A DNA stretch of 64,000 nt from Desulfogranum mediterraneum DSM 13871 (lineage in GTDB: Bacteria; Desulfobacterota; Desulfobulbia; Desulfobulbales; Desulfobulbaceae): contig NZ_AUCW01000017.1 of assembly GCF_000429965.1 (NCBI RefSeq), positions 62,001 to 126,000 of the forward strand, given 5' to 3'. Position numbers and translations under genes: made by a program. Shown here one piece after another: positions 34,043 to 42,241 of this stretch. Within the stretch, counting starts at the first letter, position 1; every line of letters begins with the position of its first letter. Under the pieces are notes generated by a model. The model made no database searches. It saw only the letters and a program-made list of their open reading frames with translations, and had not been told where the DNA came from.

Positions 34043-34180
34043 CTCAAGAATAGAACCAGCTGAGCTGGATTGGGCTAAATTAACCTAAATAACCTAAGTA
34101 AAGAGGGTTTGAGGCCGGCTGCCTCAAGCTGGGCACGGCTTTGACCGGCTGCCGCGACCGCATCCCGATTCATGCCAGGG

Positions 34181-34879
34181 CTAGCGCTTCCGGAACCATT
34201 CCTGGACATGGTTGATATGTTCCCGCATCGCGGTTTCGGCCCGGTCCGGCTCATGATCGGCGATGGCCTCGTAGACCTTCTGGTGCGCCGCAAGCACGGT
34301 GCTGATGTTGTCCGGGTCATCATAGAGGTGACTTAAATTTCTCTTGATCCCCAGAAAAAGCAGGTCATAGAAGTTGCGCATCAGGTGGATCTGGACCGGA
34401 TTCTTGGTGGCAAAGGTGACAGCCATGTGAAAGGCGGCATCAGCTTCGCTGCCAAGGTTTCCCGTCTTGATGGTAGCCCTCATCTCATCGATACTCTTTG
34501 AGAGGTTGTGCAGGTCCTGGGCAGTGGCCCGCATGGCAGCCATCCTGGCGGCATTGCACTCCAGACCGAGGCGAACCTCAAGAAGGTCATGGATGGTCAC
34601 CTCGTCCACGGCAATGATGGTGGCCAGGGGATTCTTTTTTTGACCATCGGGAGTCGTCACAAAGGTTCCCTGTCCCTGTCGATGTTCCAGCAGGCCAAGG
34701 GTTACCAACTTATTGATGGCGTGCCGCACCGTGGTCCGGCTCACCTCCAGGCTCCCGGCCAGCTCGCGCTCGGGCAGGAGCTGCTCCCCGGGCTTCAACT
34801 CTCCCCGGAAAATCAACTCTCGCAACTGCTCAAATACCTGGTCAGAAACCCGTTTTGGTTTAATTGGACGTAAATTCAT
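34181..34879 (-). CDS. GntR/FadR-family transcriptional regulator with FCD domain
   Basis: A 232-residue regulator. The N-terminal winged helix (about residues 8-75) contains VSDQVFEQLRELIFRGELKP and LEVSRTTVRHAINKLVTLGL. The C-terminal all-helical FCD domain (about 90-225) has EVRLGLECNAARMAAMRA and FHMAVTFATKNPVQIHLM. FCD regulators usually sense organic acids such as lactate, pyruvate or gluconate. The ATG at 34879 has an excellent GAGGAGG site. No enzyme gene is adjacent to hint at its target. Confidence 0.9.
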   Translation of the reverse strand: MNLRPIKPKRVSDQVFEQLRELIFRGELKPGEQLLPERELAGSLEVSRTTVRHAINKLVTLGLLEHRQGQGTFVTTPDGQKKNPLATIIAVDEVTIHDLLEVRLGLECNAARMAAMRATAQDLHNLSKSIDEMRATIKTGNLGSEADAAFHMAVTFATKNPVQIHLMRNFYDLLFLGIKRNLSHLYDDPDNISTVLAAHQKVYEAIADHEPDRAETAMREHINHVQEWFRKR

Positions 34880-35268
34880 AGCCTCCTCAGGGCAATTCTC
34901 AGGGCAATTATTTGGGCGAAAAACTGGGTGCGATCCTGAGCAGGCATCCCTTCGCTGCCTAGGCCCGAAGAACGCGCCCTCCAACCCTTTGCCTAAAAGC
35001 GGCGGCAGCAGGGCCTGGAGGGCCGCTGCCCCTCCGCTCCCTAAACTATCTCTAACGATCCCTGACGATCCTTAAAAAACCTGCAGCTCGCCTGCTGCCA
35101 CTGCCCAGAGGCAGAAACAGGCTCTTAAGCAAGCGACCACCCCGGATACCCTATGGGTCAAGATACCGCGGCCATGATATTCCAGAGCCACCGCGCTTGC
35201 AAGTCAATTTCAGCACCAAGGGGCGCCTGACGTAGGCAGGAGTACGACCGTCAGTCATGCGCAGGGGC
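34880..35268. other. Intergenic region between the GntR regulator and the channel gene
   Basis: No gene is visible in these 389 bases. They contain a strong hairpin, GGCAGC/GCTGCC, around 35004-35030 and a weak terminator at 35074-35098. A second nested hairpin at about 35090-35122 includes the 15-base string also found at 9192-9206. Short direct repeats of TCAGGGCAATT lie close to the regulator start and could be regulatory. Confidence 0.4.
35074..35098 (-). terminator. Possible weak terminator of the channel-REC gene
   Basis: On the - strand a five-pair hairpin (GCAGC 35083-35087 with GCTGC 35094-35098) is followed after three bases by six T's (35079-35074). It lies about 170 bases beyond the channel gene. 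Confidence 0.4.
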
Positions 35269-36642
35269 TCACCCCCTCACCCCTCCCTGGCCAATCAGGA
35301 GGCCCACGGTCTGGATAATCTCCGCTGCATCGGCGCTCTTGACGATCACGGCATCGGCACCGGCAGCCAGGCACTGCTCCCGGAGTTCAGGGTCATCTTC
35401 GGCGGTGAAGATGACAATCTTCAGCTGCTGCTCAAAGCTGATGGCCTGCAGTCTACGGCAGACATCCAGGCCGCTGATCCCCGGCAGCATGTAGTCAATC
35501 ACCGCAGCAACAGGACGTTCCCGCAGGATCAGTTCAAAACCTTCCTCACCGTTGTCCACGGACAGGGGATGGTACCCCTCCTTCTGGAACAGACGGGTAA
35601 AGAGACGGGCGATCACCGGGTTGTCGTCGACAATCACAATCTTGCGGGGCACGGGAAGACCGCGGTCCAGCTCGGTACCCGCCCCTGGTGCGATGAACAT
35701 GAGCTGATCATCACCCCTGATCATCATGGCCTGGTCAGGCTGCAGCAGGTCCAGGTCACCTCTGCGTACACCGACAATGGTCCCCTTGAGCAGGCGGCTG
35801 CCTTCAGCCACCGATTTCCCGGCCAGTCCGGACACCTGGTTGACCAGGATCCAGCTCGGCCGGCAAGACCCCGGGGCACTGTCTGTCTGGTCCGGGGCTG
35901 CGTCACCCCTGCCGGTGGCAGCCAGCAGGTCATCGGCAATGCGCCGGCCGGCAGAGTCAAAGGGAGAGATAATCGCATCAGCACCGGCCCGGAGGATCTT
36001 GTTGGCGGTCTCTTTCTCCTCGGAACGGGCGATGATGTGGAGGGTGGGGTTCAGTTCCCGGGCGGTCAGGGCAATAAAGAGATTCAGGGGATCAGAGTCC
36101 ACCAGGGCCAGCAGCCCGCAGGCCCGCTTGATGCCGGCCTGGAGCAGCACCTGCTCCCGGGTGGCGTCTCCCTGGATAGAGGGAAACAGCGGCTCCTTAC
36201 CCTGTTCAACACCTGCCAGGCCGGGATCGATGACGATAAAGTCCACCCCTGCCTCGGCCAGGTGCTGGGAGGCCACCTCTCCCACCCGGCCAAAGCCGCA
36301 GAGGATGTAATGGTTCTGCAAAGCAGCGATCTTTTTTTTCATTCTCCTCTCCAGGCTGTTGCCGCTCCAGACCTTTTCCAGCAGGGACGCGGCCAGGGAG
36401 TGACCGACAAAACCAAGGACCACGAACCCCAACAGAATCAAGGCAACGGTGAACAGCCGCCCCCCCTGGGAGAGCGGATGGGTCTCTCCGAAGCCAACGG
36501 TGGTAATGGTGATGACCGACATATAGAGGGCATCGAGCAGGGGGTAGTGATCGATCAGGTAATACCCTGCCGTTCCAAACAAGATGGTGCCGCTGAGCAG
36601 GAGGAGGGCGAGGATGATCTTGTCGACTTTAAAACCGGCCAT
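35269..36642 (-). CDS. Two-helix potassium channel with RCK domains fused to a C-terminal response-regulator receiver
   Basis: A 457-residue fusion. Residues 8-30 and 63-88 are the two membrane helices of an ion-channel pore domain; between them the selectivity filter reads ITTVGFGETHP, close to the TVGYG type. An RCK/TrkA-N domain (about 110-235) starts HYILCGFGRVGEVASQHLAE. An RCK-C-like part (about 260-325) contains GLAGKSVAEGSRLLKGTIVG. Residues 332-455 are a complete CheY-like receiver: IVIVDDNPVIARLF, phospho-acceptor Asp in AVIDYMLPGISG, Thr in IVIFTAEDD and Lys in AVIVKSADA. MthK-type channels are gated by ligand binding to RCK; a receiver suggests gating by phosphorylation. Phe in place of Tyr in the filter is tolerated in many channels. 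It stands alone. Confidence 0.88.
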   Translation of the reverse strand: MAGFKVDKIILALLLLSGTILFGTAGYYLIDHYPLLDALYMSVITITTVGFGETHPLSQGGRLFTVALILLGFVVLGFVGHSLAASLLEKVWSGNSLERRMKKKIAALQNHYILCGFGRVGEVASQHLAEAGVDFIVIDPGLAGVEQGKEPLFPSIQGDATREQVLLQAGIKRACGLLALVDSDPLNLFIALTARELNPTLHIIARSEEKETANKILRAGADAIISPFDSAGRRIADDLLAATGRGDAAPDQTDSAPGSCRPSWILVNQVSGLAGKSVAEGSRLLKGTIVGVRRGDLDLLQPDQAMMIRGDDQLMFIAPGAGTELDRGLPVPRKIVIVDDNPVIARLFTRLFQKEGYHPLSVDNGEEGFELILRERPVAAVIDYMLPGISGLDVCRRLQAISFEQQLKIVIFTAEDDPELREQCLAAGADAVIVKSADAAEIIQTVGLLIGQGGVRG

Positions 36643-36768
36643 CAGAGATATCCCCAGGGCAAAAGAAGCGATAACTGAAGAATCTGCTGTCGCCGGGACA
36701 GCTGCCTAGCCCTAGATATACCATGGTGGCAGAAAAAAAATAGTAAAAGATAGCACAGTGGCGGCCTG

Positions 36769-36807
36769 CATGCCCCCTGGAGCTCCGCAAACGCGGCTCA
36801 GGGCATG
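36769..36807. terminator. Hairpin downstream of thiL
   Basis: CATGCCC (36769-36775) pairs with GGGCATG (36801-36807), with a further CCGC/GCGG stem inside. There is no immediate T-tract on the - strand; a T-rich stretch begins about 30 bases further. It probably marks the end of the ptsH-ptsI-thiL transcript. Confidence 0.4.
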
Positions 36808-36859
36808 GGAGTTGAAATCATCTTCCGCTATCCATGGTTACAGGGTCCACGGCCCATGC

Positions 36860-37876
36860 TCATTGCTTCGAATCCTGGCTGTTGAAATGGTCAAAGCCGC
36901 CATAGTCGATCTGCTCCTCCACCACCTGAGAACCACTGACCGGCGTCCGAAGGATAACCCCGCAGCCCCTGCCTATCCTTCCCACCTCGTGCAGCTGGAG
37001 TCCACAACCACGCCCGATTTCCAGGATTGCACTCCGGGCCTCGGGCGGGGCAGTAAAGAGCAGCTCATAATCCTCTCCGCCCTTAAGGGCCAGTTGCTCA
37101 GGGGGAAGGCTGAGCAGAGCTGCGGCCTGGAGCAACTGCGGCGAAAGGGGCAGCCTGTCGGCATCGATCCGCCCCTGCACCTGGGAGCGTTTACAGAGAT
37201 GAGCCAGGTCTGTCGCCAGGCCATCGGAGAGATCCATCATGGCGTGGACCAGGCCGCTGCTGCCCAGTCGGGATCCGAGTACGGTCCGGGCCAAGGGATC
37301 GAGGTGACGACTGCAGAGCGGACCATAGGCACCGTCCATGGGATCGACTCCGCGGTGGAACAGCTCAAGCCCGGCTGCGGCCTGGCCCAGATAATCGCTG
37401 ACCCAGATGGTATCTCCCGGCCGGGCGCCGTGCCGGTAAATCACCTGATCGCGGAGCGCCGTGCCAATGGCGGTGACCGTAAAGTTGTAGCTCTCCGGAC
37501 TTCTGACCGTATCCCCGCCAACCAGGAGGCAGCCATAGTCCCGGCAGGCCTCGGCAATGCCCTGGGAAAAGGCGGCAAACCACTCCCGGTCAAAGCCGGG
37601 TGGCAGGCCGACCGAGAGCAACATGAACTGCGGCCGTCCCCCCATGGCCGCAACATCGCTGACATTGACGCTGATGGTCTTGCGACCCAGTTGGTGCGCA
37701 GGATGCCAGCTCCGATCAAAATGGACCGACTCCACCAGGGTATCCATGGTCAACAACCAGTGTTCCTGATCATCTTTCCCGATAACAGCGCAATCATCGC
37801 CTATACCCAGGACCAGTTGTTCTGCTTCTCCGCCCACCAGGCCGCTGATATGGTCTATAATAGCTCGTTCGTTCAC
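36860..37876 (-). CDS. thiL: Thiamine-monophosphate kinase
   Basis: A 338-residue ThiL phosphorylating thiamine monophosphate to thiamine diphosphate. It has GIGDDCAVI near residue 24, LLTMDTLVESVHFD near 40, the SVNVSDVAAMGGRPQF segment near 68, LLVGGDTVRSP near 115, MDLSDGLATDLAHL near 212 and GGEDYELLFTA near 264. Full length. Its ATG overlaps the ptsI stop by four bases, coupling a cofactor gene to the PTS operon. Confidence 0.95.
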   Translation of the reverse strand: MNERAIIDHISGLVGGEAEQLVLGIGDDCAVIGKDDQEHWLLTMDTLVESVHFDRSWHPAHQLGRKTISVNVSDVAAMGGRPQFMLLSVGLPPGFDREWFAAFSQGIAEACRDYGCLLVGGDTVRSPESYNFTVTAIGTALRDQVIYRHGARPGDTIWVSDYLGQAAAGLELFHRGVDPMDGAYGPLCSRHLDPLARTVLGSRLGSSGLVHAMMDLSDGLATDLAHLCKRSQVQGRIDADRLPLSPQLLQAAALLSLPPEQLALKGGEDYELLFTAPPEARSAILEIGRGCGLQLHEVGRIGRGCGVILRTPVSGSQVVEEQIDYGGFDHFNSQDSKQ

Positions 37877-39675
37877 AGTTGGGGTACCTTCTCCGGGTAG
37901 TACTGCCGCAGGAAGGCCATCAGCTGATTCTGGACCTGGCGACCATCCACACAGTGGAGGATCTCCTGACCAAGGAGCTGTAACTCGTCGTAGCGCAGAT
38001 GCCTGAGCAGTCGTTTGATATAGGGAATAACAGCAGGCCGCATGGACAACTCATCCACGCCCAGGCCAAAGAGAACCGTTGCACAGAGGATATCACCGGC
38101 CATCTCGCCACAGACCGAAACCGGAATCCCCTGGGCATGGCCGGCGTCAATGGTCTGTTTGATCATCCGCAGTACCGCAGGATGAAAGGGGTCATACATA
38201 TGGGCCACATGCTGGTTGCTGCGATCAATGGCCAGGGAATACTGGATCAGGTCATTGGTGCCCACGGCTAAAAAATCGACCTCCTTGGCAAAGACATCGG
38301 CCAGGATCACGGCACTGGGGACCTCCACCATGACCCCCAGCTCCACCTGAGGTTCATAGTCCAGGCCATCCTCCTCCAGCTGGCCAATGATGGTGCGGAG
38401 AATGGCCTTGACAGCATGGAGTTCCGCCAGGGAGGAGACCAGCGGAAAGAGGATCCGCAACCGTCCGTGTACCGAGGCTCGCAACAGGGCACGCAGTTGC
38501 ATGGAAAAGAGCTCGCTCTCGTAGAGGGAAAAACGAATGGAGCGCAAGCCCAGGGCCGGATTGCGTTCAGGGTCGAGCTGGGAAAGGTGGCCGGGCAGGT
38601 GATCTAAAAACTTATCTCCGCCCACATCCAGGGTACGCACCGTCACCGGATGAGGTGCCAGGGTCTCCAGCAGCTGCCGGTAGGTGGTGTAGAGCGCCGC
38701 CTCATCAGGGTGACAACTCTGGTGAAAAAAATCGAATTCACTGCGAAACAGCCCTATGCCCTGGGAACCGAAACGCAGGACCGAGGCCAGCTCCTCGGTC
38801 ATCTCCACATTGGCGCTCAGCTGCACCTGGTAACCGTCAAAAGTGGTCGCGCTTAAGGGGATGTACTGCGCCAGCTCACCGGCTCCGGCGTTGAGTTCCA
38901 GGGCCTGTCGGCGATAGGCCTTGATCTGCTCAGGACTGGGGGCGACGATGACCGTACCGGCATCCCCATCGATGATCACCAGGTCGCCGGTGGCAATGCT
39001 CCCGGTGATGTGGGTCAGGCCGATCACTGCAGGAATGTTGAGGGAACGGGCCACAATGGAGGTATGGGAGGTCATCCCTCCCCTTTCAGCGAGCAGCCCC
39101 AGGATATTTTCCGTGTGGAGCTGCATGGTGTCTTCCGGGGAAAAATCGTTGGCCACCACCACCACCGGCTCCTGGCCGGTGACCAGCTGATACGGTTCCC
39201 TGCCAAAGAGGATCCCGAAGACCCGATCAGCAACATGCTTGACATCGGCATAGCGCTCCTTGATGTAGGGATCGGCTATGGTATCAAAACGCTGTTTGAC
39301 CTTGGTCAGGGCCTGGGCCAGGGCCCACTCGGCATTGACGTTTTTCAGGCGGATGATCTCAACGGTCTGATCATAGATCATCCGGTCCTTGAGCATCAGG
39401 ATATGGGAATCGATGATAGAGAGGGAATCGGCAAGGTCGTCGGCAAGGTTCTCCCGGAGTTGACGCAACTCCTGCTCTGCCGTGGTCACGGCCTGCTGAA
39501 ACCTGGCTACCTCCTCCTGGATAAACTCCGGGGGCAGTTGATACCAGCCGGCCCTGCAGGTCTGACGTTTGATCACCACCACCCTGCCGACCACGATCCC
39601 GGCAGAGACGCCTATCCCCTGGAGCAGGGTGGAGCAGGCTGGTTCTTTGCCGGCAGAATATTGCTGCTTCTTCAT
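37873..39675 (-). CDS. ptsI: Phosphoenolpyruvate-protein phosphotransferase (PTS enzyme I)
   Basis: A 600-residue Enzyme I. The active-site histidine is in ERGGMTSHTSIVARSLNIPA near residue 205. The PEP-binding barrel carries GIGLFRSEFDFF near 308, TLDVGGDKFLDHLPG near 350, MVEVPSAVILAD near 452, VDFLAVGTNDLIQYSLAIDR near 470 and the catalytic Cys in IPVSVCGEMAGD near 525. It takes phosphate from PEP and passes it to HPr. Start and stop codons overlap ptsH and thiL by four bases each. No sugar-specific EII gene is in the window, so a regulatory PTS is possible. Confidence 0.95.
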   Translation of the reverse strand: MKKQQYSAGKEPACSTLLQGIGVSAGIVVGRVVVIKRQTCRAGWYQLPPEFIQEEVARFQQAVTTAEQELRQLRENLADDLADSLSIIDSHILMLKDRMIYDQTVEIIRLKNVNAEWALAQALTKVKQRFDTIADPYIKERYADVKHVADRVFGILFGREPYQLVTGQEPVVVVANDFSPEDTMQLHTENILGLLAERGGMTSHTSIVARSLNIPAVIGLTHITGSIATGDLVIIDGDAGTVIVAPSPEQIKAYRRQALELNAGAGELAQYIPLSATTFDGYQVQLSANVEMTEELASVLRFGSQGIGLFRSEFDFFHQSCHPDEAALYTTYRQLLETLAPHPVTVRTLDVGGDKFLDHLPGHLSQLDPERNPALGLRSIRFSLYESELFSMQLRALLRASVHGRLRILFPLVSSLAELHAVKAILRTIIGQLEEDGLDYEPQVELGVMVEVPSAVILADVFAKEVDFLAVGTNDLIQYSLAIDRSNQHVAHMYDPFHPAVLRMIKQTIDAGHAQGIPVSVCGEMAGDILCATVLFGLGVDELSMRPAVIPYIKRLLRHLRYDELQLLGQEILHCVDGRQVQNQLMAFLRQYYPEKVPQL

Positions 39676-39944
39676 TCAGGGTCGTTTGCAGAGTTAAAGA
39701 GGACGGCCAGCGGCGTCAGAGCTTCCTGGGCCCGAGCACCCATAATGGTGAGTTCAATGGTGCTGCCGTGGACCACGGCCAAACTGAGCACATCCAGGAT
39801 GGAGTCACACGCCACCTCCCGGCCGCCATGGTTGAGCAGCAGCTCCAACTCAAAGTCCCTGCCGATTTCGGCCAACCGAGTGGCCACCCTGCCATGGATG
39901 CCTTTGCTGTTGGCCACGGTATATTGCTGCCTGACCCTGGTCAT
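39672..39944 (-). CDS. ptsH: HPr phosphocarrier protein
   Basis: A 90-residue HPr. The phospho-accepting His is in NSKGIHGRVATRLAE near residue 17; the usual HARPA is here HGRVA, a mild variant. The regulatory serine site is in CDSILDVLSLA near 48. It passes phosphate from Enzyme I. Both ends overlap neighbours by four bases (ATGA), so the four genes are probably one translationally coupled unit. Confidence 0.92.
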   Translation of the reverse strand: MTRVRQQYTVANSKGIHGRVATRLAEIGRDFELELLLNHGGREVACDSILDVLSLAVVHGSTIELTIMGARAQEALTPLAVLFNSANDPE

Positions 39945-40351
39945 CGGACAATCCTGAACACATTACTGCCTTTGGCCTTGTCCTTGGCCTTGCCTGCGAC
40001 CGCTTGCTTTTCCTGAGCAGCCGCCCCGCCAAGCGCCTCCGGGCCAGGCTGGATAGCAAAATCCACGGCCTGGATAAAGTGGCCGTTGCCCCCCATGGTG
40101 AAGGTCTCCTGGCCGTTAAACTGTGGAGTCCTCAGGGTCCAGGTAACCTTCTGGGGAGGTATGCTCAGCAGCTGCATGGTCACATGCCACCATTGATCCC
40201 GGCGCGACGGATCCGGCTCAATGCTACAGACCACTGCATAACTCAAGAGCTGGGGTTCCTGGGCAGCTATGATTACGATGTCGCCTTCGCTGGTGGTTGG
40301 TTTCAGGGGCAGTACCTTTTTGAGGTCAGCCACGAGTTTTTCTAAGGTCAT
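39941..40351 (-). CDS. Unknown protein coupled to ptsH
   Basis: A 136-residue protein that I do not recognise. It starts MTLEKLVADLKKVLP at 40351, where an AGG sits at good spacing; the long upstream frame is not considered coding. The core is beta-rich (SEGDIVIIAAQEPQLLSYAV; TWTLRTPQFNGQETF) and the end is Lys/Ala-rich (AVAGKAKDKAKG), probably disordered. There is no signal peptide or membrane helix, so it is cytoplasmic. A four-base overlap with ptsH suggests a role linked to the phosphotransferase system, but nothing in the sequence shows what it does. Confidence 0.75.
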   Translation of the reverse strand: MTLEKLVADLKKVLPLKPTTSEGDIVIIAAQEPQLLSYAVVCSIEPDPSRRDQWWHVTMQLLSIPPQKVTWTLRTPQFNGQETFTMGGNGHFIQAVDFAIQPGPEALGGAAAQEKQAVAGKAKDKAKGSNVFRIVR

Positions 40352-40388
40352 CTCCATCCTGTTGGTTGGGCAGAGGCGTGGGCAAGGT

Positions 40389-42125
40389 TCAGTTGCCCTC
40401 GCTCCGGCCAAGGGTTCTGGTTGTAGGGGAATACAGGGTGAGCTCCAGGTGCAGATCCGGACCTGCCTGGCGCAGACGGATACCCTGGGAGCGAACATGG
40501 GCCAGGCTCTCAAACAGGGGAGTAACCCCACTGGTCAGCAGCAGCGCATGTTGCTCTGAAGAAATCTGTCCCATGGCCTCCTGGGACTCGAGTATCCAGA
40601 GCACCAGTTGCCTCAGCCCCTGGTTGAGTTGATCAATCCGGGTATAGAGCAGGAGGTTATTGGCCTGGGTAAAGGCGGATCCCACCCCGCGAAAGTCCGG
40701 GTCTGCCACCAGTTTAGGTGCCTGCTCATCGAACAGGCCTGCGATCATGCTGATATCATCGGCTACCACAAGCTGATCACCCCGAAGCAGATAGGCTGGC
40801 TGGATCAGACCGTCCGCCATGATCACTGAAACAGCCCGCCCTCCGGCCAGACTGGTGGTCCGGGTGGGCACCTCCTCCAGGACGAGGTTCAGCAACTCCT
40901 GTACTCCCAGCGGGTCCCGCACCTGGAACTGAAAGCAGAGCAGCGGGGCTCTCTCTGGAGCAGCGCCTGCCAGGTCTTGGACAAAAAAACTGAATTGAGG
41001 CCCAAACATATGGCTCAGGGTGTCGATATCCTTACCGGTATGGTGATAGACCTGTTGGCCGATATAAAAGAGTGCACCAGCCGTTTCCAGGGTCGGGGAC
41101 CGGGAAAAGACCTGCCAGAGGGCCGCCGGATCCAGCCAGTTGGTCCAGAAATAAATCGAGGCCTCTGCACCGATCCCGGCCAGGCCGCGATTGTACACAG
41201 CAGGGGCAAGCCGGTACTGCTCCACCAGCCCTGAGCGGGTATCTCCAAAGCCGCGCAGGAGCAACTGCAGATAGTCCTGCCTTCCCGCTGCCTGGTGAGA
41301 GAAAAACAGACGCTGGCCGGGAGTGAAGCGAGAGCTGTGAGGGGCGGTATCCTCTCCGGCCAGGGAGGTCAGCTCTGCCAGCGGGCCGGGATTGGCATAG
41401 ATCAGGACATCTTCCCGGCCCCGGATATCGGCCCTCAACTGCTGGTAAAGCGGATCATTGGCCAGGTTGAACCGGGGACGCAGGAGGCGCTCTGCCATCA
41501 GCTCAAGGCAACGCTCCACGGCACGGCGCTCCAGGGCACAGATAATGGTCGTATCCACCACGGCAACCACCAGGCTCCCCCCACCCGGACCCTGGATGGT
41601 GGTCAGCACAGCACCCTGATAGACGCTGGTTTCCAGGGAGCTCTGGCCTGCCTCTGCCCAGCCGAGAAGAACGGAGGGAGCGACCTTTATCCTGGTTCGG
41701 GCAATAAAGAGCGTATTGGCCGAGAGATAGGAGGCAGGGCTTGAAAAGGAGCGTTCTGCCGGCAGAAGGGCCAGGGCCGATTGACGACTGAACACCGCCC
41801 CAAAGAGGGGGTGACTGACCAGCCGCCTGAAGCCCTCAACCGCGCCGAGGATCCGCGCTCTGGTCCGCTCCTCCCCACCCAGGATGAGCAGCTTCTGCTC
41901 CAGCGCCGGCGCCAGCAGTTCCTGTCCCAGAGGGGAGCGTTGCAGGCTGGTGCAGGCCTGGGCAAGATCCCGCACCTGTACCAGGGCCAGGGTCTCCCGG
42001 GGGAGCAACTCTGCCAGATCAGGTCCTGAGTCGAAATTGAAGCTCAGATAAAAGCAGCCCAGGCACGCCACCACCAGCAGCAGAAGGCCACTGCTTATCT
42101 TCCTGAACCAGTGGTTCTTAACCAT
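40389..42125 (-). CDS. Large membrane-anchored protein of the DUF3352 type
   Basis: About 578 residues with one N-terminal membrane helix (about residues 9-29, ISSGLLLLVVACLGCFYLSF) and a long extracytoplasmic part. Beginning LAELLPRETLALVQVRDLAQ, it resembles DUF3352 proteins, which start with 'P.d....v.v.dl...' repeats; the pattern recurs further on. No catalytic motif is seen. The ATG at 42125 is chosen because the helix follows it directly. It lies 37 bases before the ptsH-linked gene and could head that operon. Family assignment is tentative. Confidence 0.7.
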   Translation of the reverse strand: MVKNHWFRKISSGLLLLVVACLGCFYLSFNFDSGPDLAELLPRETLALVQVRDLAQACTSLQRSPLGQELLAPALEQKLLILGGEERTRARILGAVEGFRRLVSHPLFGAVFSRQSALALLPAERSFSSPASYLSANTLFIARTRIKVAPSVLLGWAEAGQSSLETSVYQGAVLTTIQGPGGGSLVVAVVDTTIICALERRAVERCLELMAERLLRPRFNLANDPLYQQLRADIRGREDVLIYANPGPLAELTSLAGEDTAPHSSRFTPGQRLFFSHQAAGRQDYLQLLLRGFGDTRSGLVEQYRLAPAVYNRGLAGIGAEASIYFWTNWLDPAALWQVFSRSPTLETAGALFYIGQQVYHHTGKDIDTLSHMFGPQFSFFVQDLAGAAPERAPLLCFQFQVRDPLGVQELLNLVLEEVPTRTTSLAGGRAVSVIMADGLIQPAYLLRGDQLVVADDISMIAGLFDEQAPKLVADPDFRGVGSAFTQANNLLLYTRIDQLNQGLRQLVLWILESQEAMGQISSEQHALLLTSGVTPLFESLAHVRSQGIRLRQAGPDLHLELTLYSPTTRTLGRSEGN

Positions 42126-42241
42126 CACACCACCGGCTAAACAATCCAGGCCAAAGGCTGGCTGGAGCACCCCAGGGACGCCTCAAAGCCGCCACACCAG
42201 CCAGCCCTCCCGGGCGCTGGAGGTTTGATGAGACATCCCCC

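Noticed and set aside
34880-35268. FadR/PdhR-type operator (TGGTnnnACCA) for the GntR regulator
   Set aside because: No such palindrome is visible upstream of the gene.
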